Source: an uncultured Flavobacteriaceae bacterium (GTDB taxonomy: Bacteria > Bacteroidota > Bacteroidia > Flavobacteriales > Flavobacteriaceae). Taken from it: DNA of 52,901 nt. Shown here piece after piece: positions 34,485 through 42,839 of this stretch; positions within the stretch are counted from its first letter, which is position 1, and every line of letters starts with the position of its first letter. A program made the position numbers and the translations under genes. Location of the stretch: assembly GCA_913030895.1 (NCBI GenBank), contig CAJWGK010000005.1, positions 1 through 52,901 of the forward strand, given 5' to 3'. The notes under the pieces were generated by a model. It searched no databases, had not been told where the DNA came from, and saw only the letters and a list, made by a program, of their open reading frames with translations.

Positions 34485-35339
34485 TTATTTAAATTTTATC
34501 CGTCTTAAAATCCCACTCCAGCGGTAAGCTCTCAAGTATTTTCCTTGCGGTTTGTCAACGGTAAAAGGTATCTTGTTTTTTTTGGCAATTGAATAGCCTT
34601 TGATGTAGCTCCAAAATATCCTAAAACTTTGCGTAACCAGCCCTCGTTTTAGCCCTATGATCAGGGTTAATACCCAACCCAACCTCATGCGATAAGTGGC
34701 CTCGCCTTGTAATATGGCTGCGCCCGGACTATAGTTGAGCCCTGTAGGCTTGAGGTGTTTAACTTTTAAGGTGTCGTCCACTAAAATTTCCCATTGATAA
34801 TATTGCGCTAGTAGCTCGTCCAAGGTGTCCCAACCAATCGCTCTTCTCAATTTCCCTATCTGAAGAAAACAATCCTTTCTGTAGGCTTTCAATCCGCCTC
34901 TAATGTGATCGTTTCGGTTTAGGTTTTCCAGCACCCAATCATTCTCTTTTTTGACATAACATACCCCTGCCACCATCCCCAAATGGGAATTTTTTTCAAA
35001 ATTCACTTTTAAGCTTAATAAGTAATCTGGCTCAAAAATCAAGTCAGCATCAAATTTGCACAATACATCGTAATGGTCGTCTAACACTTCATAACCGGCA
35101 TAAAAGGCATTAATGATTTTGGCTCCAGGGACATGAGCATTTGATGATTTGTTTTCTACCTTTTGAATCCAGTCAAATCGTTTGGTAAAATCGTTAATTA
35201 TTTCTCCAGTATTGTCGGTGGAGTTATCATTTACGACTACAAGTTTTTTAGGTTTTAGCTTTTGGTTAACAATGGAGTGTAATGTTTGAGCGATATTCTC
35301 TTCCTCGTTGTGTGCTGGTATGACAATATAAAAGTTCAA
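34485..35339 (-). CDS. Glycosyltransferase family 2
   Basis: 284 residues from a TTG at 35339 that overlaps the methyltransferase TGA (TTGA junction). GT-A fold: Ile-Pro-Ala-His-Asn-Glu-Glu-Glu-Asn, Val-Val-Asn-Asp-Asn-Ser-Thr-Asp-Asn-Thr, and metal site Phe-Asp-Ala-Asp-Leu near 94. Hydrophobic stretches near 225-245 suggest membrane association. Acceptor and sugar unknown. Part of the tight cluster with a methyltransferase, GH3 protein and M23 peptidase. Confidence 0.87.
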   Translation of the reverse strand: MNFYIVIPAHNEEENIAQTLHSIVNQKLKPKKLVVVNDNSTDNTGEIINDFTKRFDWIQKVENKSSNAHVPGAKIINAFYAGYEVLDDHYDVLCKFDADLIFEPDYLLSLKVNFEKNSHLGMVAGVCYVKKENDWVLENLNRNDHIRGGLKAYRKDCFLQIGKLRRAIGWDTLDELLAQYYQWEILVDDTLKVKHLKPTGLNYSPGAAILQGEATYRMRLGWVLTLIIGLKRGLVTQSFRIFWSYIKGYSIAKKNKIPFTVDKPQGKYLRAYRWSGILRRIKFK

Positions 35340-35869
35340 TTTTCGGGCTTATTTTTTTCAGCGAATACAATATAGTATCGAGGTGTAAAGTATCTCAAAA
35401 TCGTTCTAATTCCAATACCTCGGTTGGGATTTGTCCATTGGTCACGTGCTATTATTTTCCATCCTGTCTTTTCTAAAAGCCAATCGAGTTGCCAATCTTC
35501 AAATTCGTGATAATGTCTGTCCCAAATGTCTTTTTTACTTCGATAAGCGGGAGAAAACCATAATCGTAAAGGAACGCTTACGACCAGCTTGTCCGCGTTG
35601 ATGCTTTTTAAAACTTGATAGGGAGAAAGCAAGTGCTCTAGTATTTCAAAGGCTGTTACAACTTCTGCCTTGGAATTAATTAATGCGGATTGGTCTTCGT
35701 CTAAGTCTTCTCCTTCCGTATTTTTAACCTTATAACCTTGTTGCTGCATAAGCTGTGACAACGGGTTGATGACGCCCAAATCCAAGATGCTTGAACCCTG
35801 AGGTATGAAGTGCTTCAAGAAGCTCATTGTTTTTCGATAGCGTTTATCGTGAGAATTGTTTTCGTACAT
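35336..35869 (-). CDS. Class I SAM-dependent methyltransferase-like protein
   Basis: 177 residues. Motif I is degenerate: Ile-Leu-Asp-Leu-Gly-Val-Ile-Asn lacks the second and third Gly of Gly-x-Gly-x-Gly. Still, Glu-Ile-Leu-Glu-His-Leu near 77, Leu-Val-Val-Ser-Val-Pro near 96 and His-Tyr-His-Glu-Phe near 117 are as in methyltransferases of glycan synthesis. Could be an active small methyltransferase or a non-catalytic relative. Coupled to the GT2 gene by a 4-base overlap; 3 bases after GH3. Confidence 0.72.
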   Translation of the reverse strand: MYENNSHDKRYRKTMSFLKHFIPQGSSILDLGVINPLSQLMQQQGYKVKNTEGEDLDEDQSALINSKAEVVTAFEILEHLLSPYQVLKSINADKLVVSVPLRLWFSPAYRSKKDIWDRHYHEFEDWQLDWLLEKTGWKIIARDQWTNPNRGIGIRTILRYFTPRYYIVFAEKNKPEN

Positions 35870-35872
35870 AAT

Positions 35873-37357
35873 TTACTTAAGCGGAAGTTGATCTGCTATT
35901 TTTCTGTCATTGGATAATCGGGGAACTTTGTTTTGTCCACCGAGTTTTCCAATACTTTTCATGTAGGTTTGAAAAGCTGAGGGCGCAACTTGAGTAATGA
36001 CTAAAGTGCGCAATACTTTTCCGTTAATTAGATCTTCATAATAGACATTTTGAGCTTGCATTTTTTGATCCAATAAGGCTTCAAATTCGTCCATTTTAAT
36101 TGGTAAATTTTCAAACTCAACAAGCCACTCATGGTAGGGTAGCCCGTCTTTAGGGTTAATTTGTGGGGCAACGGTAAACTCCTTTACCTGAACAGCAGTG
36201 CCTTTACAGGCCTCTTCCATTGCCGTTTCCACCTCTTTCCCAATGACGTGTTCGCCAAAAGCAGAAATGTAGTGCTTAATTCTTCCTGTAACAACCAGAC
36301 GATAGGGCGACAAGGAAACAAACTTTACAGTATCTCCAATATTGTACCCCCACAACCCGGCCGTGGTTGACAAAATCAATACATAATTGACCCCTAACTG
36401 GACTTGATCCAAGGTGTGTCGTTTGGCATTGTTCTCCCCAAATTCATCGGCTTTGATAAATTCATAAAAAATTCCATTGTCCACCAAAAGTAATAGCCCT
36501 CTTTTCTCAGGTTGGTCTTGATAGGCAAAGAACCCTTCGGAAGCAGGAAAAAGCTCAACTGAATTTACTTTTCTACCAATTAGTTTTTCAAACATCGGTC
36601 GGTAAGGTTCATAGTTTACTCCCCCATATACGAATAAGGAGAAATTTTTAAACTTCTCTCCTACCTTAAGGTTGGATTTTTCAATTAGCTTTTCAAAATA
36701 CATTTGAACCCAAGAGGGAATCCCTGCAATTAGGGTCATATTCTCCGAAAAAGTTTCCTCCACAATAGCATCTACTTTGGTTTCCCAATCTTCGATGCAA
36801 TTGGTTTCCCAGGAGGGCATTCGACTTTTTTGAAGGTATTTGGGAACATAATGGGCGACTATTCCGGATAAACGACCATAGGTAATCCCTCTGGTTTTTT
36901 CTAAAATGGGACTTCCTTGAAGAAAGATTTGTTTGCCGTTGACAAAATCGGCATCCCCAGTATTGTATATATAATTTAAAAGCGCATCTCGAGCTGCTGT
37001 GATATGAGTTGGCATAGAGTCTTTACTTATAGGAATGTATTTGACTCCTGAGGTGGTTCCACTCGTTTTTGCATAATAAAGTGGCTTTCCCGGCCACAAG
37101 ACAGAAGTCTTACCCGCTAGCATTTTTTTAACATAAGGACGTAAGCCTTCATAATCTCGCACAGGTACTGCTGCTTGAAAATCACTGTAGTCTTTAATTT
37201 TATGGAAGTTGTGGTCTTTTCCAAAATCAGTATTACCCCCTTGTTTTATAAGGTAGTTGAATGTTTTTTTCTGGTAATCTAATGGGTTATTGATCCACTT
37301 TTGATTTTTATGGTGGATTATTTTTGCAAACAGTTTTGCAGCTATTGGCTTCATCAT
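35873..37357 (-). CDS. GH3 family acyl-adenylating protein
   Basis: 494 residues, the normal size of a bacterial GH3 protein. ATP/AMP motif Thr-Ser-Gly-Thr-Thr-Ser-Gly-Val-Lys near 114-122, Tyr-Gly-Gly-Val-Asn-Tyr-Glu-Pro-Tyr near 245 and Tyr-Asn-Ile-Gly-Asp-Thr-Val near 335 are the GH3 landmarks. Plant GH3 enzymes join acyl acids to amino acids through an adenylate; bacterial substrates are not known. The start overlaps the M23 gene stop by 4 bases (ATGA). Confidence 0.9.
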   Translation of the reverse strand: MMKPIAAKLFAKIIHHKNQKWINNPLDYQKKTFNYLIKQGGNTDFGKDHNFHKIKDYSDFQAAVPVRDYEGLRPYVKKMLAGKTSVLWPGKPLYYAKTSGTTSGVKYIPISKDSMPTHITAARDALLNYIYNTGDADFVNGKQIFLQGSPILEKTRGITYGRLSGIVAHYVPKYLQKSRMPSWETNCIEDWETKVDAIVEETFSENMTLIAGIPSWVQMYFEKLIEKSNLKVGEKFKNFSLFVYGGVNYEPYRPMFEKLIGRKVNSVELFPASEGFFAYQDQPEKRGLLLLVDNGIFYEFIKADEFGENNAKRHTLDQVQLGVNYVLILSTTAGLWGYNIGDTVKFVSLSPYRLVVTGRIKHYISAFGEHVIGKEVETAMEEACKGTAVQVKEFTVAPQINPKDGLPYHEWLVEFENLPIKMDEFEALLDQKMQAQNVYYEDLINGKVLRTLVITQVAPSAFQTYMKSIGKLGGQNKVPRLSNDRKIADQLPLK

Positions 37358-38229
37358 AATCCTTCAGAAAAATCAATAAAATTGGTAGGGTCTACAGGAT
37401 AACCGTCAATCCATAGTTCAAAATGAAGGTGATAACCTGTAGAGAGTTCTCCTGTGTTTCCAGCAAATGCAATGACTTCACCCGCATTTACTAGGTCTCC
37501 TTGGGATTTTTGTAGGGAAGCATTGTGTTTATAAACAGAAACCAGCCCATACTCGTGTTTGATAACAATAACATATCCAGTATCTGCAGTCCAATCGGCA
37601 AGAATAACCGTTCCGGTTGCAACTGATTTAATGGGAAAATCTTTTTTCAATGCTATGTCTACCGCATAGTGTTTGATCTCGCTATTAAAGGGTTGAGAAA
37701 TTAAACCCGATGCTGGAGAAAAGAGCATAAATTTGACATTGCCTTCAGGATTGGGCAGCACATTGTATTTGTCCTCTTGCATAACCTCCAGGCGCAAAAG
37801 AGAATCGGCTTTAACAAGATTATTATCAGGCTTTAAGATTGCTAAATTACTCCTATTCAATTCCTCTATGGAGGGCTCATCCCAGTTTATTTCTCCTGTC
37901 AATGCGCTTTTTACTGACATAATAAATTGGTGTTGTTTTTGGTATTCCACTGATAAGGAGTCAAGTAAAAAGCTGTTTCTAATCGCTTCTTTTCTGAGTT
38001 TTGTAGAAGTGTAACCCGGAATGAACTCCTTTAATGGTGTATAGGCTACTAAAAAAAATGCCCCAACCATAACAAATGTAATTATCAAGATTGTCACCAC
38101 TATGATATTGAGTCTAGAAAGCCAAAATGAGTACTCTTCTTTGAAGGTCGTTTCGTTGATGACAACCATGCGGTAACGATTCAAAAGGCTTCGAATCCAA
38201 AGGCGTTTTTTATTTTTTTTATCAGCCAT
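37354..38229 (-). CDS. M23 family metallopeptidase, membrane-anchored
   Basis: 291 residues from the ATG at 38229; the longer frame begins only with a TTG. Cytoplasmic basic tail, one membrane helix (about 44-66), a helical periplasmic linker, and a complete LytM domain (about 170-288). Zinc ligands are intact: His-Tyr-Ala-Val-Asp, and His-Leu-His-Phe-Glu-Leu near 265. So unlike the EnvC-like protein in this window, it should cut peptide cross-links in the cell wall. First gene of the M23-GH3-methyltransferase-GT2 run. Confidence 0.9.
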   Translation of the reverse strand: MADKKNKKRLWIRSLLNRYRMVVINETTFKEEYSFWLSRLNIIVVTILIITFVMVGAFFLVAYTPLKEFIPGYTSTKLRKEAIRNSFLLDSLSVEYQKQHQFIMSVKSALTGEINWDEPSIEELNRSNLAILKPDNNLVKADSLLRLEVMQEDKYNVLPNPEGNVKFMLFSPASGLISQPFNSEIKHYAVDIALKKDFPIKSVATGTVILADWTADTGYVIVIKHEYGLVSVYKHNASLQKSQGDLVNAGEVIAFAGNTGELSTGYHLHFELWIDGYPVDPTNFIDFSEGL

Positions 38230-38308
38230 TACAAGCAAAGATAGTTATAACCCTTAAAAATTATTTATCGCCCCTTTAAAGAAATTTAGATATCATTCAA
38301 ATATTAAT

Positions 38309-38316
38309 TACATTTG
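38309..38316 (+). promoter_or_regulatory. -7 box for tatA
   Basis: TACATTTG, full match, 15 bases before the ATG at 38332. It covers the TTG at 38314 that could otherwise be taken as start, so that TTG is unlikely to be translated. Confidence 0.5.
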
Positions 38317-38331
38317 GAGAAAACAATTTCG

Positions 38332-38523
38332 ATGTTCTCAATGATATTTTCTCTTGGCATGATTGGTGCGCCGCAAATTATTCTTATTGTTGTGGTAGTT
38401 CTATTGCTTTTTGGCGGAAGAAAGATTCCCGAGTTAATGAAGGGATTAGGTAGCGGGATAAAAGAATTTAAAAACGCTACTAAAGAAGACGAAGAAACTG
38501 ATGATAAATCAGAAAAAAAGTAA
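38332..38523 (+). CDS. tatA: Sec-independent protein translocase subunit TatA
   Basis: 63 residues from the ATG at 38332. One membrane helix ([12 protein letters not shown]), the hinge Phe-Gly-Gly-Arg-Lys-Ile-Pro-Glu-Leu, an amphipathic helix (Gly-Leu-Gly-Ser-Gly-Ile-Lys-Glu-Phe) and an acidic/lysine tail are the full TatA layout. It forms the pore for folded proteins at the inner membrane. TatC is not in the window. Divergent from the M23 gene. Confidence 0.93.
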   Translation: MFSMIFSLGMIGAPQIILIVVVVLLLFGGRKIPELMKGLGSGIKEFKNATKEDEETDDKSEKK

Positions 38524-38535
38524 TCTCTAAACTAC

Positions 38536-39501
38536 TTATTTGAACTTTATGCTGCTGAGAATTGTGTTTAGTTCAAACATATAGTCTCTTTTGCTTGCTG
38601 AGGGAGCAAAAGTAAACCCCTCGATGACCATCCAGCGCTTCTTTAATGTGTCCTTAATCATGTAATTTACAAAGGGTCCTGCCATAAAATCATTGGCTAC
38701 CTCCCAAGTGCCTTTGGTTAAATAAGCCATTTTACCGTTTATCGAAGTCTTGTAAAAATATGGTCGATAGGCTCTTTCTGTAATCATATAAGAGCCCGGT
38801 AGTCTTCCAGGAACATGTACTTTCCCGATGGAATCCCTTACAGCGGGTATTCTTTTTTTTATGTTTCCCTTAAAGGTATTTAACGGAAGGGTGTAGGCAA
38901 TCAGGTTCATATGTCCCTTCTGGAGTGGCTTTTGTATCCAAGTGAAGTTTACAGTGTCTTTAAAAGTCTTATAAGCAGTAGGGTAAGTTATTTTAATATT
39001 AAACCTATCCAAGAGTTCCTTGTCTTTACTGGGAGATTTTTTAATTCTTCTCAGCTTTTCAGTTTGCTCAATTTCAGTGATTGTCGCTTTTAATAAGGCG
39101 ATGTTTTCCTCAAGATAGAATGCCTGAACTTCCTCATCTTCCCCGCCAATCTTAGCGACCAATTGGGGTTTAGCCATCAAATTTTCTGAAAGCATAAAAT
39201 TGCCAATGCTGTCTTTTGAAAACCAAATGATATTTCTGCTATTTCGCGTAAAACCAGTAAAAACTTTTTCAGGAATAAACTTTATTGAAAACTCAGGCTC
39301 ATCAAAAGGCAGGCCTTGATAGGGTTCGCTCAATAAAATACGTGTTTTGTGGCCCAAAAAACCATTCCAGCTTTTTTCAGACATAACAACGGTTATATCG
39401 TTAATATTACCACTTGATTCAGGAAGATAGCGGGTTTTGGGTTGATTTTCCTTGCAAGCATAAAACAACAACAAAAAACCAAATAACACAATATTTTTCA
39501 T
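38536..39501 (-). CDS. DUF4837 lipoprotein
   Basis: 321 residues. Lipobox Leu-Phe-Tyr-Ala-Cys with Cys16. The body has Asn-Asp-Ile-Thr-Val-Val-Met-Ser near 34, Leu-Leu-Ser-Glu-Pro-Tyr-Gln-Gly-Leu-Pro near 56 and Asn-Asp-Phe-Met-Ala-Gly-Pro-Phe-Val near 275, as in the Bacteroidota family DUF4837. Function not known. It lies 9 bases after pgk on the same strand, so it is probably co-transcribed with it; convergent with tatA. Confidence 0.85.
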   Translation of the reverse strand: MKNIVLFGFLLLFYACKENQPKTRYLPESSGNINDITVVMSEKSWNGFLGHKTRILLSEPYQGLPFDEPEFSIKFIPEKVFTGFTRNSRNIIWFSKDSIGNFMLSENLMAKPQLVAKIGGEDEEVQAFYLEENIALLKATITEIEQTEKLRRIKKSPSKDKELLDRFNIKITYPTAYKTFKDTVNFTWIQKPLQKGHMNLIAYTLPLNTFKGNIKKRIPAVRDSIGKVHVPGRLPGSYMITERAYRPYFYKTSINGKMAYLTKGTWEVANDFMAGPFVNYMIKDTLKKRWMVIEGFTFAPSASKRDYMFELNTILSSIKFK

Positions 39502-39510
39502 AATTGAGGC

Positions 39511-40698
39511 TTAAGCTAAAAGCGCTGCAATACCAGGAAGCGTTTTGCCCTCAAGGCTTTCCAACATGGCACCACCGCCAGTAGAAATGTAGCTCATTTT
39601 TGCCTCAAAACCAAATTGTTTGACTGCAGCTACAGAGTCTCCTCCACCCACAAGTGAAAAAGTACCCGCCGCTGTGCTCTTGGCTATTTGTTCTCCCAAA
39701 GCAATCGTTCCGGCAGCAAAGTTTTCAAATTCAAAAACTCCAAGTGGGCCATTCCATAAAATGGTTTTGGCATTCATTACAACCGTTTCAAAAGCCTTCA
39801 AAGTTTCTGGACCAGCGTCAAGCCCCTGCCAATCGTCAGGAATTTCTGATACTGAACAGATTTTTTTATTGGCATCATTGGAAAAATCAGCAGCAATTAT
39901 AACATCGATGGGTAAGTGAATCTTTACGCCTTTAGCCTTCGCCTTTTCCATTAGCTGCAAAGCAAAGTCTATGTAATCGTCCTCACAAATTGACTTTCCT
40001 ACTTTTCCGCCCATTGCCTTAGCAAAGGTGTAAACCATACCTCCTCCTATGATCAGGTGATCAATTTTATCAAGCATGTTTTCGATAATGGTAATTTTTG
40101 AAGAAACTTTAGCCCCTCCTAATATCGCCAAAACAGGCTTTTCTCCTGTCTCTAAAACTTTCTGAACCGCTATTACTTCGTTCTCTAAAAGCTTACCGAA
40201 ATATTTATCCTCGTCAAAAAATTGAGCAATAATTGTTGTTGAAGCGTGAGCGCGATGGGCAGTTCCAAAGGCATCATTGACATAAAAATCTCCCAGCTTT
40301 GAAAGTCCATAAGCGAAATCAACATCTCCTGCAGTTTCCTCAGGATAGTATCGGAGGTTTTCCATTAGTAAAACTTCACCAGGGTTTAAGGCTTCTGCAG
40401 CTGCCTCGGCCTTCGGTCCAACGCAATCATCGCAGAATGCAACAGGCCTACCAAGAATTTCTTCTACTTTATAAATTATGTGTGAAAGGGAAAGGTTTGA
40501 GTCTTTTCCCTTGGGTCTTCCTAAATGAGAAATCAACACACAACTCCCTCCTTGATTCAAGATGTAATCAATGGATTCTTTGGCTGCTAGAATTCTGGTG
40601 CTGTCTGTAACTTGAAAGCTGTCATTTAATGGAACATTAAAATCAACTCTAATCACAGCTTTACGATTTGAAAAATCATTGTTGCTAAGTGTGTGCAT
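39511..40698 (-). CDS. pgk: Phosphoglycerate kinase
   Basis: 395 residues. Arg-Val-Asp-Phe-Asn-Val-Pro-Leu, Ser-His-Leu-Gly-Arg-Pro-Lys-Gly, Asn-Asp-Ala-Phe-Gly-Thr-Ala-His-Arg-Ala-His, Leu-Gly-Gly-Ala-Lys-Val-Ser-Ser-Lys, and Gly-Gly-Gly-Asp-Ser-Val-Ala-Ala are all in place. Transfers phosphate from 1,3-bisphosphoglycerate to ADP in glycolysis. Own promoter candidate upstream. Confidence 0.98.
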   Translation of the reverse strand: MHTLSNNDFSNRKAVIRVDFNVPLNDSFQVTDSTRILAAKESIDYILNQGGSCVLISHLGRPKGKDSNLSLSHIIYKVEEILGRPVAFCDDCVGPKAEAAAEALNPGEVLLMENLRYYPEETAGDVDFAYGLSKLGDFYVNDAFGTAHRAHASTTIIAQFFDEDKYFGKLLENEVIAVQKVLETGEKPVLAILGGAKVSSKITIIENMLDKIDHLIIGGGMVYTFAKAMGGKVGKSICEDDYIDFALQLMEKAKAKGVKIHLPIDVIIAADFSNDANKKICSVSEIPDDWQGLDAGPETLKAFETVVMNAKTILWNGPLGVFEFENFAAGTIALGEQIAKSTAAGTFSLVGGGDSVAAVKQFGFEAKMSYISTGGGAMLESLEGKTLPGIAALLA

Positions 40699-40715
40699 TG
40701 TTAAATTTATTTTTT

Positions 40716-40723
40716 CAAAAATA
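40716..40723 (-). promoter_or_regulatory. -7 box for pgk
   Basis: TATTTTTG on the minus strand, full match, 17 bases upstream of the pgk ATG. The 142-base gap to holB holds no gene; a clear holB promoter was not seen. Confidence 0.45.
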
Positions 40724-40840
40724 GTTTTTTTTGAGGTTTAGGCAGTTATTTTTTTTGCCTTAAAAGACATTATTTTGGACCTTAAAGTTTAATCCAAAAG
40801 GATTGATTAATTTTAAAGCCTAGAAATATTTCTCTCGTCT

Positions 40841-41986
40841 ATGTACCAAAGTGAAATTGTTGGCCAAAAAAAGTTAAAATCACAGCTTAAAGAGGTAGTT
40901 TCTAGCAGCCAATATCCTCATTGTCAGTTATTTATAGATTCAAAAGGTTATGGAGGACTTCCCTTGGCCTTGTCTAGTGCATTGGGTTTAATATATGGTT
41001 TTGACTTCTTGAAAAAGGAAGAAGAAAAGGGCGTTAATTCCAGGGAATTACTGCAACATCCCGACTTGCATTTTGTTTATCCAATAATCAACAAATCCTC
41101 AGGAAGCGCTAAAGCAACATCAGATGATTTTATTGAAGATTGGACTGAGTTTCTAGAGCAAAGTCCTTACGGTGGAACAAGGGATTGGATAAATCAACTG
41201 GAAGCTGGGAACAAGCAAGGAATGATTGGTGTTAGTGAAGTTTCAAAAATGCATCATAAAATGCACCTCAAATCGCATGGTGGCGGCAATAAAGTCATGT
41301 TGGTTTTCGGAGTTGAAAAGCTTTCAGAAAAAGCTTCAAATAAGCTCCTAAAACTTCTAGAGGAACCGCCGAGCAAAAGCTATTTCATTTTGATTGGAGA
41401 ACAATTAGAGTCGCTTTTACCTACTTTGGTTTCGCGATGCCAACTAATCAAACTAAACCCTATCTTAACATCAGTCATTGAAAACAAATTGATAGAAACA
41501 GATGAAGCAGATCGGGCGAAAGCTCTTGTTCGATCAGGAAGGGGAAGTTGGAGGAGAGTCTTGTCCTTAATTTCCATGCCTGAACAAACAGTTGTTTTTG
41601 AAGAGCTTTGGATTTCCCTCTTAAGGGCTGCTTATCGAGCAAAATCGAATAAAGCGATTGTATTGGACTTGATGGGTTGGTCGGACCGTATGAACGAATT
41701 AAATCGAGAAGAACAAAAATCGTTTATAGACTATGCACTCGAGTTTGTTCGTCAAGCAATGCTGCTCTCCTATCAATCGGAGGATCTTTTCGATATGCAT
41801 CTAAATACTGATTTTGATATGCACAAGTTTGCTCCATTTGTCCACAGTGGTAATGTGCTAGAAATGGTGAGATTACTCGAGAACACTTCTTATCATCTAG
41901 AACACAACGCCAATCCTAAGATTCTTTTTAGCAATTTTTCACTCGAAATGACGCGATGGCTAAATGTCAAACAACCGACTTCTTAA
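40841..41986 (+). CDS. holB: DNA polymerase III subunit delta' (HolB)
   Basis: 381 residues. Starts Ile-Val-Gly-Gln-Lys-Lys-Leu-Lys, as clamp-loader AAA+ subunits do. The Walker A place reads Gly-Tyr-Gly-Gly-Leu-Pro, no longer a nucleotide loop, as expected for a delta' subunit. [12 protein letters not shown] near 170 and Leu-Val-Ser-Arg-Cys-Gln near 202 are typical. No zinc Cys cluster. It helps load the sliding clamp. Its end overlaps the convergent methyltransferase by 20 bases. Confidence 0.87.
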   Translation: MYQSEIVGQKKLKSQLKEVVSSSQYPHCQLFIDSKGYGGLPLALSSALGLIYGFDFLKKEEEKGVNSRELLQHPDLHFVYPIINKSSGSAKATSDDFIEDWTEFLEQSPYGGTRDWINQLEAGNKQGMIGVSEVSKMHHKMHLKSHGGGNKVMLVFGVEKLSEKASNKLLKLLEEPPSKSYFILIGEQLESLLPTLVSRCQLIKLNPILTSVIENKLIETDEADRAKALVRSGRGSWRRVLSLISMPEQTVVFEELWISLLRAAYRAKSNKAIVLDLMGWSDRMNELNREEQKSFIDYALEFVRQAMLLSYQSEDLFDMHLNTDFDMHKFAPFVHSGNVLEMVRLLENTSYHLEHNANPKILFSNFSLEMTRWLNVKQPTS

Positions 41987-42818
41987 ATACAAAAGAAATA
42001 GTAGAGTGTTTGTTAGAACAAAGTGACAAAATTGTAAAATAAAATCCTTTTATTATCCCAGAGAAAAAGGCTAAAGGTTTGCCTTTTTGTTTTTCGGAAA
42101 GGAAAGAAATGTAAAAAACATCAAGCCAAAGGGGTGTTTTTTTGAGTAGTTTAAACCCTTTATCGCTTAACATTTCTTCAAGACCTTGAGGTGTAAAATG
42201 CCAAAGATGTCTGGGAACATCAAATGCAGCCCAATCATTTTGATAATGCTTTCTATCGTGACTATCAAAATTGGGGACAGCAACAACTAAGATTCCCTCA
42301 TCGGACAATAAAGAATGAATCTTTGTTATGGCTTCTTCGGGACTTGGTAAATGTTCTAGTACGTGCCATAATGTGACCAGGTCAAAATCCTTGGTGGCTA
42401 ACTGATTTATTGATTCGTAAACTTTTAGCTTTTTTTTGGCGCATATTTCGTTTGCTCTTTCATTGTTCTCAACGCCAAAAACATCAAAGTTTTTATTGTT
42501 CATAAAAGACAAAAAGACACCTGCCCCACAACCTATATCAAGTAGCTTTGAAGGTGACTTGACATAGGGCTTAAGGAGTCTGTATTTATATCTCAGCATA
42601 AATATTCTACCTAGGCTGTAAAGTCTTTGGGTAAGTGATTTGCTTTCATTCTGGTGAGAAATGTATTGATCGGATTGGTAATAGAGGCTTACGTCTTTTA
42701 CATTTCCCAAATCCGTCCAGGCTCTTTTGTTTTGTTTATCCCAATAGATATTAAAAGCTTCTCCTGAAACCAAGTGGTCTTTAACGGGGTAGAGAAAGTG
42801 CTGCTTTTTATTTTTCAT
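41967..42818 (-). CDS. Class I SAM-dependent methyltransferase
   Basis: 283 residues. Motif I [11 protein letters not shown] near 93, Gly-Val-Glu-Asn-Asn near 113, Trp-His-Val-Leu-Glu-His-Leu near 151 and Val-Ala-Val-Pro-Asn near 180 form a complete SAM fold. N-terminal part has [12 protein letters not shown]. This type usually works on glycans or small molecules; the substrate is unknown. It follows mnmG with only the parS-like palindrome between them. Confidence 0.85.
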   Translation of the reverse strand: MKNKKQHFLYPVKDHLVSGEAFNIYWDKQNKRAWTDLGNVKDVSLYYQSDQYISHQNESKSLTQRLYSLGRIFMLRYKYRLLKPYVKSPSKLLDIGCGAGVFLSFMNNKNFDVFGVENNERANEICAKKKLKVYESINQLATKDFDLVTLWHVLEHLPSPEEAITKIHSLLSDEGILVVAVPNFDSHDRKHYQNDWAAFDVPRHLWHFTPQGLEEMLSDKGFKLLKKTPLWLDVFYISFLSEKQKGKPLAFFSGIIKGFYFTILSLCSNKHSTISFVFKKSVV

Positions 42819-42823
42819 GACGA

Positions 42824-42839
42824 GGTTCCACGTGGAACA
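42824..42839. promoter_or_regulatory. parS-like ParB-binding palindrome (site 1)
   Basis: GGTTCCACGTGGAACA contains a perfect 14-base palindrome (42825-42838) and matches the parS consensus TGTTNCACGTGNAACA at all defined positions but the first. It fills the 21-base gap between mnmG and the methyltransferase gene. Confidence 0.7.

Noticed and set aside
38314-38331. TTG start giving TatA six more residues
   Set aside because: The TTG is part of the TACATTTG promoter box, and other TatA proteins begin close to the membrane helix.
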